DNA from: an uncultured Pelagibacteraceae bacterium
Lineage (GTDB): Bacteria > Pseudomonadota > Alphaproteobacteria > Pelagibacterales > Pelagibacteraceae
Direction: 5' to 3'
NCBI GenBank assembly: GCA_902592275.1
Contig: CACJDW010000010.1
Span: 1-38,356, forward strand
DNA length: 38,356 nt
The first letter of the stretch is position 1, and every line of letters starts with the position of its first letter. Shown piece after piece: positions 19,001 through 27,772 of this stretch. Under the pieces are notes generated by a model. It was not told the origin of the DNA, did no database searches, and saw only the letters and a list, made by a program, of their open reading frames with translations. The position numbers were made by a program, and so were the translations under genes.

Positions 19001-19066
19001 AATATTAATGTCACTGTTGCAAATCCAGTATTTTACGATGAGAAAAATGAGAGGTTAAATGCTTAA
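16061..19066 (+). CDS. soxA: Sarcosine oxidase, alpha subunit
   Basis: Large subunit that binds NAD and, through a C-terminal GcvT-like domain, tetrahydrofolate. The frame also allows a GTG start at 16037, but the ATG at 16061 lies 1 base after the soxD stop and begins at the family N-terminus, giving 1001 residues. The N-terminal domain (20-95) resembles a 2Fe-2S ferredoxin fold with no cysteine cluster. A Rossmann motif VLVVGAGISGIMAA is at 172-185. The aminomethyltransferase-like half begins near residue 620 and captures the formaldehyde unit as 5,10-methylene-tetrahydrofolate. It overlaps soxG by 8 bases. Confidence 0.95.
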   Translation: MTKNLRVKSSEYIDETNRISFKFNGKTYHGFKGDTLASALLANDVHLVGRSFKYHRPRGIMTSGSEEPSAIVQVNPGTNRTEPNVRATEVEIYEGLEASSQNCWPSVEFDIGGINNFLSPFFPAGFYYKTFMWPASFWEKYEFFIRHSAGLGKSPTSSDPDIYDHRNIHCDVLVVGAGISGIMAAKNAAKNNFKTLLVEEKNELGGSTIYENNEFNKIDNKAPSEWLKKEIEELKNIKNLEIKTRTSVAAYHQYNYLLARENLTDHLEAKDKTNKIRQRLLKIRAKKVILATGALERPLIFNNNDRPGIMLSSAIKKYSEFYGVACGSKNVFFTNNDSAYESAISLYNKGINVEAIIDIREQSESKIVKKVKEAGIKIYWSHSIVDTTGYKRLNSISIMKLSNDGTSVTGSKISISCDCLGVAGGWTPAVHLYTQSGSKLKFDEEKKVFLPNKDTSEQISVGSCGGDFKIDEIVKNLNQKLKDSLNIKETDLDNIKVEIDQENSKRNIWLLPSDKPLGKTKPFVDYQNDATAKDIKLALREGFRSIEHVKRYTTTGMGTDQGKLGNMHALGIIADTAGVKMGELGTTTFRPPYTPLTFGTIVGRNVGKFFDIFRRTPMNDWHVENKAEFENVGQWKRAWYYPINGETMHQAVQRESKAARESAGILDASTLGKIDIQGSDASEFLNRVYTNAWSKLAIGKCRYGLMLNEDGMVFDDGVTTRLGENHYIMTTTTGGAVNVLSKLEDYLQTEWPELDVYLTSVTDHYATASLCGPNSKKILKKIIPDLDLSDENFPHMSFKETKIGNIQCRIMRISFTGEHSYEINVQASYGKDLWEKCIEAGKEFNITPYGTETMHLLRAEKGFIIVGQDTDGTMTPIDLQMDWIVSKKKYDFIGKRSLYRSDTMREDRKQLVGLLTEDPNEVLEEGAQIVSELNQSPVEMLGHVTSSYFSPNLNKSIALAVVRGGKDMMGKKLFVPMENKNINVTVANPVFYDEKNERLNA

Positions 19067-19622
19067 TTATAATTCAGTTATTAAAAATGAAATTAATCAA
19101 GAAAGTGTTTCTGTAAAAGAAATCTCTCCAGTAATAAAAATTAATTTGAGAGGTAAAAAAAGAGAGTTTTTAACAAATGTTGGTAAAAACCTTAATATGA
19201 TCTTGCCTACAGAAGCAAACACTTCAACAACAAGTGATAAATTAACAGCAATATGGCTTAGTCCAGACGAATGGATGATAATCTCAAACGATCTTGCAAG
19301 TAAAGACAATAACAAATCCGATCTATATGAAATGTTATTTAATAGTATTTCAAAAACAAATTTAGGCGCTGTTATAGATGTAACAGATCAATATGTTCAA
19401 TTAGAGCTTAAAGGTGAAAATGTCTATGAAATCTTTTCAGCAGGATCTCCCTTTAATTTTAATGAATTTAAAGAAAAAAAAGGATCAACAACTCAGACTG
19501 TTTTAAATCATGTAGATGTAATACTGCAACATAAAGATGAAAATATTTTAAATCTGTTTGTTAGAAGATCTTTTGCTGAACATCTTTGTTCTTGGATTCA
19601 AGATTGTGCTTCAAGATTATAA
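19059..19622 (+). CDS. soxG: Sarcosine oxidase, gamma subunit
   Basis: Gamma subunit of the heterotetramer; in known structures it resembles part of the GcvT fold and packs against the alpha subunit's folate domain. The 187 residues match the family. AIWLSPDEWMIIS, the VIDVTDQYVQLELKG region and LFVRRSFAEHLCSWI near the C-terminus are typical. It overlaps soxA by 8 bases and ends the operon. The secreted nuclease gene on the opposite strand begins its stop codon 2 bases later. Confidence 0.93.
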   Translation: MLNYNSVIKNEINQESVSVKEISPVIKINLRGKKREFLTNVGKNLNMILPTEANTSTTSDKLTAIWLSPDEWMIISNDLASKDNNKSDLYEMLFNSISKTNLGAVIDVTDQYVQLELKGENVYEIFSAGSPFNFNEFKEKKGSTTQTVLNHVDVILQHKDENILNLFVRRSFAEHLCSWIQDCASRL

Positions 19623-19624
19623 AC

Positions 19625-20152
19625 TTATTTTTTTCTTCTAAAGTCCCATGGCATTTCAAATTTGCCTTGCCAAAGACCTTTTTTTTCATTTTTAGCATTA
19701 ATTTCGTTTGATATATATTTTTTTGAATATTTTCTATAAGCTACTGCATAACCGTTTGAAACTAGCCAAGAATTCAGATTTAAATTTCTTTTATAACATT
19801 CTCCAATAAATCTTTTGTATCTATCAACATCCAAAATTTTACAAGTTATTACTTTGTTATTTATTTTTTTTTGTAATTTTTGAGTTGAAATTTTTCCACA
19901 TGGATAATCTTTAGTAAAAGTAAAAAAAATTATTGTAAGATATGGTTTTTTACACATTTGCTTGAATTCAGGTGCATCAATTCCGTATAATCTTATCTTT
20001 TTTGAATTTATTTTTATTGTATCACCATCAATAATTTGAGCATTTCCTGAAATTTCTTTAATCTCTTCAGACCTAACATCGTTATATGTGAGAATAAAAA
20101 AAATCGAACAAATTATAATTAAAATTATTGCTTTTCTTTTTGTAAAAAACAT
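19625..20152 (-). CDS. Thermonuclease (SNase)-like secreted or membrane-anchored nuclease
   Basis: A 175-residue protein with an N-terminal hydrophobic segment (about residues 8-22) that is either a signal peptide or an anchor, followed by a staphylococcal-nuclease OB-fold domain. Visible motifs are IDGDTIKINSKKIRLYGIDAPE (42-63) with the Ca-site aspartates and catalytic arginine, DRYKRFIGECY with the second arginine region, and the C-terminal LVSNGYAVAYRKYSKKY. Four cysteines could form disulfides outside the cytoplasm. It is the last gene of the gatC-led run, 12 bases after the MATE gene. It may degrade extracellular or periplasmic nucleic acid for nutrients; that role is inference. Confidence 0.88.
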   Translation of the reverse strand: MFFTKRKAIILIIICSIFFILTYNDVRSEEIKEISGNAQIIDGDTIKINSKKIRLYGIDAPEFKQMCKKPYLTIIFFTFTKDYPCGKISTQKLQKKINNKVITCKILDVDRYKRFIGECYKRNLNLNSWLVSNGYAVAYRKYSKKYISNEINAKNEKKGLWQGKFEMPWDFRRKK

Positions 20153-20164
20153 ATTTAAAAAATA

Positions 20165-21502
20165 TTAAATATTAGCTAGTTTATGTTTAATATAATATTT
20201 GACATAAAAAAGTAACATCAATGATATCAACCATTGAAAGATAGCCCAAATATAAAAAAAAGTTTTAAAATCTGCATTTAAATACTTTGCAATGTAAAAG
20301 GATAAAACTGGTACTATAACATTTCTGGCAATATTATTAATCATGGCTTTTTCAGATTTTTTTAATGCCATAAAGAATCCATTTGATAAGAAAAATATTG
20401 GATAAGCTGGTAAAATAAATGCAGAAATCTTAAGGTACATTGAGCCATGCATAATTACATCTGGGTTTGAAGAAAAGAATTTTGGAACAATGTCAGCACT
20501 AATAAAAATAACTACACCAGCGATTAACATTATAAATAGACCGTATTTTATTGAGATAAAATAGGATTGCTCCACTCTATCGTAACATTTTGCACCAATA
20601 TTTTGCGCTATTATAGAAATTATTGCTGTATTAATTCCTAATATTGGTAACAAAACTACCTGTTCAATTCTTGTGGCAGATCCATACCCTGCTACAGCAT
20701 ATTCACCAAATAATCCAACATATGTAAAAACAACTGTTGCAGCAATAGAATACCCTAATATTGCAATTGTAATTGGCATTGATTGAAAAAAAATATTTTT
20801 TAAGAAAAAAAATTTAGCTTTGAAATGGTCTAAAGTTATTTGTTTAATTCTTTGATTATTTAATATTTTTATCAAAATAACCAATAAAGATACAAATTGA
20901 GCAATTAAAGTTGCTATCCCAATACCAGTTATTCCTAATGGTGGTATAAATAAAAAACCAAAAATAAAAATTGGATTTAAAATAATGTTTAAGAAAAAAG
21001 AAAATATTAGAACATTTCTGTAAGTTTTAGTATCTCCCTCTGCATGTAGGAATGAATTTAATCCTACTACTAAGATAAATAATATAGTACCTAAAAAAAT
21101 TACATTAATATATTCGAGTCCAAGAATTGTTACTTCTTGAGAAGAATTCATTAATAGGAATATCTTTTCTCCAAAAGCAAATCCTAAAATAGATACAACT
21201 ATCGAGATTATAATCGAATAAACGATTACATTTCCAAAATAACTTAAAACATTTTTTTCATTTTTTTCTCCAATACTGCTGCCAATCAATGATGTTCCTG
21301 CTACGGTAACTCCAATGGATGTCGCAATAATCAAAAAATATATCGGAAAAGACTTACTTAAAGCAGATAAGGCTTCTGGAGATATTTTTCCTGCGTAAAA
21401 AGTATCTACGATTGTATAAAGTGTTTGGAATAAGGTTCCTACACTTGCTGGCACAGCAAGTTTTCTTACTAATAACGAAACTTCATCTTTTAATAAATTC
21501 AT
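20165..21502 (-). CDS. MATE family multidrug/metabolite efflux transporter
   Basis: A 445-residue integral membrane protein with about 12 hydrophobic segments in two similar halves, as in the MATE (NorM/DinF) family. The N-terminal LAVPASVGTLFQTLYTIVDTFYAGKIS is the family signature, and a matching repeat starts around residue 240 (SMPITIAILGYSIAATVVFTYVGLFGE). It would export cationic compounds using an Na+ or H+ gradient; the substrate cannot be told. It lies 14 bases after trhO. Confidence 0.93.
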   Translation of the reverse strand: MNLLKDEVSLLVRKLAVPASVGTLFQTLYTIVDTFYAGKISPEALSALSKSFPIYFLIIATSIGVTVAGTSLIGSSIGEKNEKNVLSYFGNVIVYSIIISIVVSILGFAFGEKIFLLMNSSQEVTILGLEYINVIFLGTILFILVVGLNSFLHAEGDTKTYRNVLIFSFFLNIILNPIFIFGFLFIPPLGITGIGIATLIAQFVSLLVILIKILNNQRIKQITLDHFKAKFFFLKNIFFQSMPITIAILGYSIAATVVFTYVGLFGEYAVAGYGSATRIEQVVLLPILGINTAIISIIAQNIGAKCYDRVEQSYFISIKYGLFIMLIAGVVIFISADIVPKFFSSNPDVIMHGSMYLKISAFILPAYPIFFLSNGFFMALKKSEKAMINNIARNVIVPVLSFYIAKYLNADFKTFFYIWAIFQWLISLMLLFYVKYYIKHKLANI

Positions 21503-21516
21503 TAATTTAAGATTTG

Positions 21517-22422
21517 TTAATACTCTTTTTGGAAGATATGTCTTTTTCCTGCTTCTTTAGCAAGATTAATTTGTTTTTGCCTCATTCTAAATCTTGATTT
21601 TTGATGATCTGTTAGATTATCGTGACAATTTGGACATGAAACACCCTCTTCATATTTTTTTGATTTTTTATCCTTAGAAGATATAGGTTTTCTACAACCG
21701 CTACACATTGAGTAAGAACCAACTTTTAGACCATGTTTTAAACTAATCCTGTTATCAAAAACAAAGCATTCACCTTTCCATAAGCTTTTTTTCTTATTGG
21801 TTTTTTTAAGATAATTTAAAATTCCACCATTTAACTGATAAATGTTATTAAACCCTTTATTCTCCAAATATACAGATGCCTTTTCACAACGAATTCCACC
21901 AGTACAAAACATAGCTATAGGTTGATTTTTTTTTAATTTTTTTAAATATTTTGGAAAATCTCTAAAGTTATCAATATCAGGATTGATTGCTCCCTTAAAG
22001 GTTCCAACATCATACTCAAATGGTTTTCTCGCATCTATAAGAACAGTATCTTTTTCTTTAATCAGCTTATTCCATTTGATTGGATCTACATGGCTATCCT
22101 TTTTCTTTATTCTTTTATTTAAAATTAAATTCATAGGAACAACCTCGTTTTTGATTTTCACTTTAGGTTTATGAAATGGTTGGAATAAGCTTTTAGATTT
22201 ATTGCTGCTGTTAAATTCTTTAAAATTAAAAGCTCTTTTTAAATTGTTAATTGTGAATTTAATGTCTGCAGCTTTACCAGAGATAGTTCCGTTTACCCCT
22301 TCTTTAGAGATAATTATCGTACCTCTAATGTTTTTCTTTTTTAAAGTTTCTAATAAAACTTTTTGATTTTTCTTTAGATAAGAAATTTTGACAAATTTAT
22401 AAAAACCAACTACTTCAAACAT
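21517..22422 (-). CDS. trhO: Rhodanese-domain tRNA uridine 5-hydroxylase TrhO
   Basis: Member of the YceA/UPF0176 family, whose characterised members use molecular oxygen to hydroxylate uridine 34 of certain tRNAs. The 301 residues include an N-terminal domain with KEGVNGTISG (40-49) and a rhodanese domain (about 115-215) with active-site loop CTGGIRC starting at C173. The C-terminal domain carries a CSGC...CPNC zinc-finger-like pair and a helical KSRFRMRQKQINLAKEAGKRH tail, both usual in alphaproteobacterial forms. It overlaps the O-methyltransferase gene by one base. Confidence 0.93.
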   Translation of the reverse strand: MFEVVGFYKFVKISYLKKNQKVLLETLKKKNIRGTIIISKEGVNGTISGKAADIKFTINNLKRAFNFKEFNSSNKSKSLFQPFHKPKVKIKNEVVPMNLILNKRIKKKDSHVDPIKWNKLIKEKDTVLIDARKPFEYDVGTFKGAINPDIDNFRDFPKYLKKLKKNQPIAMFCTGGIRCEKASVYLENKGFNNIYQLNGGILNYLKKTNKKKSLWKGECFVFDNRISLKHGLKVGSYSMCSGCRKPISSKDKKSKKYEEGVSCPNCHDNLTDHQKSRFRMRQKQINLAKEAGKRHIFQKEY

Positions 22423-23072
22423 TATAATTTTCTACAAACAGTCATACCATCACCAAGAGGAATTATTAACTTTTCAACCCTTGTATCCTTTGAGATATGA
22501 CTATTAAACTCTTTAATATTTTTAGTAAATTTATCATTATTGTTTTCATTCACAACTTCTCCATACCATAAAACATTATCAATGATTATTAGACCATTTT
22601 TGTTCAATAATTGTAAAGAATGTTCATAGTATTCAATATAATTCATTTTATCAGCATCAATAAAAACTAAATCAAACTTTTCATTTTTAATTTCATCTAA
22701 ACTTTCTAAAGCAGGTTTAATTAATGTTTTTATTTTATGATCTTGCTTAGCTTTTTTGAAAAAATCTGTTGCAACTTTATTAGTTTCTTCATTTTTATCT
22801 AAAGCAATGATTTTACCATTATCTGATAATGCCAAAGCCATAGATAACGTACTTAATCCTGTAAATGTACCTATCTCTAAAATTTTTTTGATATTTGAAA
22901 TTTTTATAATTAAATGCAAAAATTGACTTTGTGAAATTGATATTTGCATTCTTTTGATATCGCCAAGAGAAGTGTTGTAATTAATTATTTCTTTTTGTAC
23001 TGGATGTAAATTAAATCCATGACTTAAAATATACTCTTGGAGTTCTTTATTTATATTTAGGTCTGAACCCAT
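22422..23072 (-). CDS. Class I SAM-dependent O-methyltransferase (caffeoyl-CoA OMT-like)
   Basis: A 216-residue methyltransferase of the O-methyltransferase 3 family. The SAM site is ILEIGTFTGLSTLSMALAL (60-78). The metal-site aspartates are in FDLVFIDADKMNYIEYYEH and IIDNVLWYGEV. Bacterial relatives methylate catechols or hydroxyuridine 5-oxygen in tRNA (TrmR). The gene sits immediately upstream of trhO, which makes hydroxyuridine 34, so methylation of that product to methoxyuridine is an attractive but unproven role. It lies 5 bases after gatB. Confidence 0.88.
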   Translation of the reverse strand: MGSDLNINKELQEYILSHGFNLHPVQKEIINYNTSLGDIKRMQISISQSQFLHLIIKISNIKKILEIGTFTGLSTLSMALALSDNGKIIALDKNEETNKVATDFFKKAKQDHKIKTLIKPALESLDEIKNEKFDLVFIDADKMNYIEYYEHSLQLLNKNGLIIIDNVLWYGEVVNENNNDKFTKNIKEFNSHISKDTRVEKLIIPLGDGMTVCRKL

Positions 23073-23077
23073 AAATT

Positions 23078-24541
23078 CTAAAGTTTTTTCTTTAAAATCT
23101 CATTAACTAATTGAGGATTTGCTTTTCCACCAGAAACTTTCATTACTTGACCCACAAAGAAACCAAATAATTTAACTTTACCAGATTTATATTCGGTAGC
23201 TTTGTCTCTGTTATCATCAATAACCTTATCTATCAGTGCCTCAAGTGCTTTTGGATCACTCTCTTGTTTTAAACCTTTTTCTTCAACAATTTTCTGAGGA
23301 TCTTTGTCACCCTCCATCATTTGTTCGAAAACTGTTTTTGCAATTTTTCCAGAAATTGTTCCATCTTTAATTAAATTGATTAATTTTGATAAATTGCCTG
23401 CGCTTATAGGGCTTTCAGTTATTTCTAAATTTTTTTCATTTAACGCTGCAAATAATTCACCAATTATCCAATTTGTTGCAAGTTTTACATCAGACTTCTT
23501 AATTACATTTTCAAAGTAATTTGATGTTTCAATATCAGAAACTAAAATGTTTGCTTCGTAAGGTGATAATTTGAATTTTTCTATAAATCTTTTTTTCTTT
23601 TCATCTGGTAACTCTGGAATTTCTGATTTCAAATTTTCAATAAAATCATCTGAAACCTCTAATGGCAATAAGTCTGGATCTGGAAAATATCTATAATCAT
23701 GAGCATCCTCTTTTGATCTCATTGATCTAGTTTCATTTTTTTTAGTATCAAAAAGTCTTGTTTCTTGATCAATCGTTTGACCTTCCTCAATTAAATCTAC
23801 TTGTCTGTTAGCTTCGTATTCAATTGCCATCTGCATGAACTTTATTGAGTTAACATTTTTTATCTCACATCGAGTTCCAAATTCTTTTGAACCTTTTTTT
23901 CTGACAGATACATTTACATCGGCTCTCAAAGATCCTTCCTGCATGTTTCCATCACAAGTACCTAAATATCTCATTATAGATCTTAATTTTTTAATATATG
24001 CATTTACTTCATCTGGAGATCTTAGGTCAGGTTTACTTACAATTTCCATTAAAGCCACACCTGATCTATTTAAATCTACAAAAGTATTTTTAGGATCTAG
24101 ATCATGAATGCTTTTACCTGCATCTTGCTCCAAGTGTAATCTTTCTATACCTACCTCTTTATGACCATCAGGCATATCAAGTATTACTTTACCCTCGCCT
24201 ACAATCGGATCTTTGAATTGTGAGATTTGATACCCCTGAGGTAAGTCAGCATAAAAATAATTTTTTCTATCAAAGACAGATCTCTTATTGATTTTAGCTT
24301 TTAAGCCAATTCCTGTTTTGATAGCTTGTTTTACGCAATACTCGTTTATTACCGGCAACATTCCTGGAAATGCTGCATCAACTAAACTTACTTGAGTATT
24401 TGGCTCAGCTCCAAATTTGGTCGCTGATGTTGAGAATAATTTTGACTCCGATGTAACTTGTGCATGAACTTCTAAACCAATGACAACTTCATATTGATTA
24501 TCATGTCTATTAATTAGATATTCAGATTTGGTCTTACTCAC
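23078..24541 (-). CDS. gatB: Aspartyl/glutamyl-tRNA amidotransferase subunit B
   Basis: Kinase/tRNA-recognition subunit of GatCAB, which converts Glu-tRNA(Gln) (and often Asp-tRNA(Asn)) to the amidated form. The 487 residues match the family. The N-terminal [19 protein letters not shown] (19-37) is the signature, followed by [17 protein letters not shown]. The C-terminal YqeY-like tail domain ends in [24 protein letters not shown]. It overlaps gatA by 4 bases. Confidence 0.98.
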   Translation of the reverse strand: MSKTKSEYLINRHDNQYEVVIGLEVHAQVTSESKLFSTSATKFGAEPNTQVSLVDAAFPGMLPVINEYCVKQAIKTGIGLKAKINKRSVFDRKNYFYADLPQGYQISQFKDPIVGEGKVILDMPDGHKEVGIERLHLEQDAGKSIHDLDPKNTFVDLNRSGVALMEIVSKPDLRSPDEVNAYIKKLRSIMRYLGTCDGNMQEGSLRADVNVSVRKKGSKEFGTRCEIKNVNSIKFMQMAIEYEANRQVDLIEEGQTIDQETRLFDTKKNETRSMRSKEDAHDYRYFPDPDLLPLEVSDDFIENLKSEIPELPDEKKKRFIEKFKLSPYEANILVSDIETSNYFENVIKKSDVKLATNWIIGELFAALNEKNLEITESPISAGNLSKLINLIKDGTISGKIAKTVFEQMMEGDKDPQKIVEEKGLKQESDPKALEALIDKVIDDNRDKATEYKSGKVKLFGFFVGQVMKVSGGKANPQLVNEILKKKL

Positions 24542-25995
24542 TTAATCCACCAATCAGTAATATTGTTTTTAAAATTAATTTTTTCTTCCATAGCATATGC
24601 AATGTTTAAAATATTTTGTTCATCAAAAGCTTTACCAATTATTTGTAATCCTAATGGATATCCTTTAGCATCATGGCCTGCAGGTATAGAAATTCCAGGT
24701 AAACCTGCTAAATTTACAGGAACAGTAAAAATATCATTTAAATACATTGAAACCGGATCATTTGTTTTTTCACCAATTTTAAACGCAGAACTTGGAGTAG
24801 ATGGGGTTAGAATTGCATCAACTTTTTTATAAGCATCATCAAAATCATTTTTAATAAGTTTTCTTACCTTTTGTGCTTTAAGATAATAAGCATCATAATA
24901 TCCTGAAGATAAAACATAAGTTCCAATCATTATTCTTCTTTGAACCTCAGCACCAAATCCTTCAGATCTAGTTTTTTCATACATATCTATAAGATTTTCT
25001 CCTTCAGCTCTAAAACCGTATTTTACACCGTCGTATCTAGCCAAATTAGATGAGGCCTCTGCTGGCGCTACTATGTAATAAGTTGGTAGTGCATAATTAG
25101 TATGAGGTAGAGATATGTCGATAATCTCAGCACCACAATCTTTTGCGTATTCAATACCTTTTTTCCATAGGTCTTCTATTTCTTTAGGCATGCCATCTAC
25201 TCTATATTCTTTGGGTATTCCTATTTTTTTACCTTTAATATCTTTTGTTAACTCTTTGCCGTACTCGTTTCTTTTAAAATCTATTGAAGTAGAATCTTTT
25301 TCATCATAAGTGCTAATAACTTCCTGTAACAATGCACAATCTTTAACATTTTGTGCCATTGGACCAGCTTGATCTAGAGATGATGCAAATGCTACGATTC
25401 CGTATCTAGAGCAACTACCATAAGTGGGTTTTAATCCGACAGTACCAGTAAATGAAGCAGGCTGTCTTATAGAACCACCTGTATCTGTTCCAATAGTTAT
25501 TGGTGTTAATTGAGCTGCTACAGCAGAAGACGATCCACCAGAGGATCCTCCTGGAACTAAATTTTTATCAATTGGGTTTTGTACATTACCAAAAAAACTA
25601 GTTTCATTAGATGAACCCATTGCAAATTCATCACAATTTAATTTACCCATTAGAATAGCTCCTTCATTCCAAATGTTTTGTGTGACTGTTGACTCGTATG
25701 TTGGAACAAAGTTATTTAAAATCTTACTACCTGCCGTAGTTCTTAAATCTCTTGTACAAAATAAATCTTTTACAGCCATTGGAATGCCAGGTAATTTCAG
25801 ATCAAGATTAGGTTTTTCATCAAATTTTTTTGCTTTATTTAAAGCATTTGCATAATCTTCAGTTATATACGCATTTAATTCTTTTGATTTTTCTGATCTT
25901 TCAACAAATGCTTTAGTAACTTCACTTGATGAAAGTTTTTTACCTTTTATATTTTCTACTAGCTCAGATAATGATTGTTTAGTTATATCTGACAT
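24538..25995 (-). CDS. gatA: Aspartyl/glutamyl-tRNA amidotransferase subunit A
   Basis: Amidase subunit that releases ammonia from glutamine for GatCAB. The 485 residues match the family. The catalytic triad is K76 (AVKDLFC), cis-serine S151 ([10 protein letters not shown]) and nucleophile S175 ([11 protein letters not shown]), by position against characterised GatA. It overlaps gatC by one base and gatB by 4 bases, so the three subunits are translationally coupled. Confidence 0.98.
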   Translation of the reverse strand: MSDITKQSLSELVENIKGKKLSSSEVTKAFVERSEKSKELNAYITEDYANALNKAKKFDEKPNLDLKLPGIPMAVKDLFCTRDLRTTAGSKILNNFVPTYESTVTQNIWNEGAILMGKLNCDEFAMGSSNETSFFGNVQNPIDKNLVPGGSSGGSSSAVAAQLTPITIGTDTGGSIRQPASFTGTVGLKPTYGSCSRYGIVAFASSLDQAGPMAQNVKDCALLQEVISTYDEKDSTSIDFKRNEYGKELTKDIKGKKIGIPKEYRVDGMPKEIEDLWKKGIEYAKDCGAEIIDISLPHTNYALPTYYIVAPAEASSNLARYDGVKYGFRAEGENLIDMYEKTRSEGFGAEVQRRIMIGTYVLSSGYYDAYYLKAQKVRKLIKNDFDDAYKKVDAILTPSTPSSAFKIGEKTNDPVSMYLNDIFTVPVNLAGLPGISIPAGHDAKGYPLGLQIIGKAFDEQNILNIAYAMEEKINFKNNITDWWIK

Positions 25996-26282
25996 TATTC
26001 AATTACCTTTGGTACTACAAAATAATCTTCATTTTCCTTAGGAGAATTTTTTAATACTTGATCTCTTAAGTTTTTACTTTTTACTTCATCTGACCTTAGT
26101 TTTAGAGTTGTTTCAGCAACAGAAGTTAATGGTTCAACATTGTCAGTTTTTAATTCGTTAAGTTTTTCAATAAAATCGAAAATTGAATTTAAATCTCCTG
26201 CAAGTTTCTCTGCTTTTTTCTCATCTACAGAAATTCTTGATAGTTTAGATATGTGCTTTATTGTTTTAAGATCGATGCTCAT
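25995..26282 (-). CDS. gatC: Aspartyl/glutamyl-tRNA amidotransferase subunit C
   Basis: Small stabilising subunit of GatCAB. The frame extends up to an ATG at 26312, but the family N-terminus is [17 protein letters not shown], so the ATG at 26282 (95 residues) is preferred. It also leaves 50 bases for a promoter shared with the divergent ruvX. The conserved [17 protein letters not shown] segment is present. It heads a seven-gene minus-strand run: gatC, gatA, gatB, O-methyltransferase, trhO, MATE, nuclease, with gaps of no more than 14 bases. Confidence 0.95.
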   Translation of the reverse strand: MSIDLKTIKHISKLSRISVDEKKAEKLAGDLNSIFDFIEKLNELKTDNVEPLTSVAETTLKLRSDEVKSKNLRDQVLKNSPKENEDYFVVPKVIE

Positions 26283-26332
26283 ATGGTATTTAAATATGTC
26301 GCAAACTATCACTTAAGTTTAAAATATACAAT

Positions 26333-26788
26333 ATGATCACTATTGAAGAATTCAAAAAAAAACAGTCTGAAACCTCAAGATTGATTGGTTTAGATCTTGG
26401 TTCAAAAAGAATCGGTGTATCAATTTGTGATGAAAAACAGTCAATAGCCACACCTTTTAAAACAATCAATAAAACCAATAATGATGATCTAATCAACGAA
26501 TTAAAAAAAATAATAGAGGAAAATAATATTAAAGGAATTATCATTGGATATCCAATTAACATGGATGGTTCATTAGGTCCTTCCGCTCAATCAGTAAGTG
26601 ATGTATCTAAAAATATAGACCAAAATATTGATGTAGAAGTTTGCTTATGGGATGAAAGACTTTCAACTGTTGGAGCATTTAATCTATCTAGTCAGCTTGA
26701 TATTAATGTTTCTAAGCGTGAAAAAAACATAGATCAAAACGCAGCTGCATTTATTCTTCAGGGAGCCCTAGATTATTTAAATAATTAA
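26333..26788 (+). CDS. ruvX: Putative pre-16S rRNA nuclease / Holliday junction resolvase YqgF
   Basis: RNase H-fold nuclease of the YqgF family, known for maturing the 5' end of 16S rRNA and related to RuvC. The 151 residues match. Acidic residues lie in IGLDLGSKRIGVS (18-30), the IIIGYPINMDG strand, VCLWDERLST and DQNAAAFILQGAL. It starts the plus-strand run to ridA. It is placed before pyrB, as in many alphaproteobacteria, and stops 42 bases before the pyrB ATG. Confidence 0.93.
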   Translation: MITIEEFKKKQSETSRLIGLDLGSKRIGVSICDEKQSIATPFKTINKTNNDDLINELKKIIEENNIKGIIIGYPINMDGSLGPSAQSVSDVSKNIDQNIDVEVCLWDERLSTVGAFNLSSQLDINVSKREKNIDQNAAAFILQGALDYLNN

Positions 26789-26791
26789 TCC

Positions 26792-26851
26792 TTGCCATTT
26801 AGGGGCTTTATAGCTATAGAGTTAATTTTAATGGCAATTAAAACCCCTAAA
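26792..26851 (+). promoter_or_regulatory. Possible structured leader over the pyrB start codon (two interleaved inverted repeats)
   Basis: TTGCCATT (26792-26799) is complementary to AATGGCAA (26830-26837), which contains the pyrB ATG. TTTAGGGG (26798-26805) is complementary to CCCCTAAA (26844-26851) inside the coding sequence. The order is a-b-a'-b', the topology of an H-type pseudoknot, or two competing hairpins since the upstream arms share two bases. A perfect palindrome TATAGCTATA (26809-26818) lies in the loop. The pairing is seen in the sequence; a role in controlling pyrB translation is inferred. Confidence 0.35.
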
Positions 26852-27772
26852 GCTATTAAAATCTCACAAAAACATCTGTTAGGTATCCAAGATTTATCAG
26901 TTAATGATATTAATTATATCCTGGATGAGTCAGAAGCGTTCATAAAATTAAACCAGAGTAAAAATAAAAAAATTGATGTGTTAAGAGGCAAAACACAAAT
27001 AAACTTATTCTTTGAGCCATCAACTAGAACACAAAGCTCATTTGAACTTGCTGGAAAAAGACTTGGTGCGGATGTTATGTCAATGAATATGGGTAACTCG
27101 GCCATTAAAAAAGGTGAAACATTGATTGATACGGCAATGACCTTAAACGCAATGCATCCTGATATAATTGTGATCAGACATCAAGATTCTGGTGCTTGTA
27201 ATCTATTATCTCAAAAAGTTAATTGTGTAGTTTTAAACGCTGGTGATGGTAGACGTGAGCACCCTACTCAAGCATTATTAGATGCATTAACCATTAGAAA
27301 TCGAAAAAAAAAAATTCAGGGATTAAAAATAGCTATATGTGGAGACATACTTCATTCGAGAGTGGCAAGATCAAATATTTATCTTCTTACAATGTTAGGA
27401 GCTGAGGTTAATATAGTTGCTCCATCTAATCTTATGCCAAAAGAAATTGAAAAATTTGGTGTGAACACTTTTACTGATATGAAAAAGGGTCTCAAAGATT
27501 GTGATATTGTAATGATGCTTAGATTACAAAATGAAAGGATGACCAGTTCATATCTTTCATCAAATAGAGAGTACTATGAATATTATGGATTAACTCCTGA
27601 CAAACTTGATCATGCAAAATCAGATGCTTTAATAATGCATCCTGGTCCAATGAATAGAGGAATTGAGATTGATACAAGATTGGCAGACGACATAAACAAA
27701 AGTGTAATTAAGGAACAAGTTGAATTAGGTGTTGCAGTAAGAATGGCGTGTTTAAAAATATTTTGTGAATAA
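26831..27772 (+). CDS. pyrB: Aspartate carbamoyltransferase catalytic subunit
   Basis: Forms carbamoyl-aspartate, the committed step of pyrimidine synthesis. The frame also allows a TTG start at 26792, adding 13 residues, but the ATG at 26831 gives 313 residues and the usual N-terminus before [10 protein letters not shown]. The carbamoyl-phosphate loop is [34 protein letters not shown] and [13 protein letters not shown] are all present. An 11-A run at 27304-27314 is in frame. It is followed directly by the pyrC-like gene, as in bacteria where an inactive dihydroorotase homologue is part of the ATCase complex. Confidence 0.97.
   Translation: MAIKTPKAIKISQKHLLGIQDLSVNDINYILDESEAFIKLNQSKNKKIDVLRGKTQINLFFEPSTRTQSSFELAGKRLGADVMSMNMGNSAIKKGETLIDTAMTLNAMHPDIIVIRHQDSGACNLLSQKVNCVVLNAGDGRREHPTQALLDALTIRNRKKKIQGLKIAICGDILHSRVARSNIYLLTMLGAEVNIVAPSNLMPKEIEKFGVNTFTDMKKGLKDCDIVMMLRLQNERMTSSYLSSNREYYEYYGLTPDKLDHAKSDALIMHPGPMNRGIEIDTRLADDINKSVIKEQVELGVAVRMACLKIFCE

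Noticed and set aside
23835..24107. Antisense open frames inside gatB, gatA, topA, slt and other genes
   Set aside because: They lie opposite well-conserved genes, have no recognisable motifs or coupling, and follow from codon bias.
26283..26312. Ten-residue N-terminal extension of GatC
   Set aside because: MIVCDIFKYH does not belong to the family and would use up the divergent promoter gap.
26792..26830. TTG-initiated 13-residue N-terminal extension of PyrB
   Set aside because: The ATG at 26831 gives the family N-terminus; the extension ([12 protein letters not shown]) has no family counterpart, and its DNA is better explained as a structured leader.
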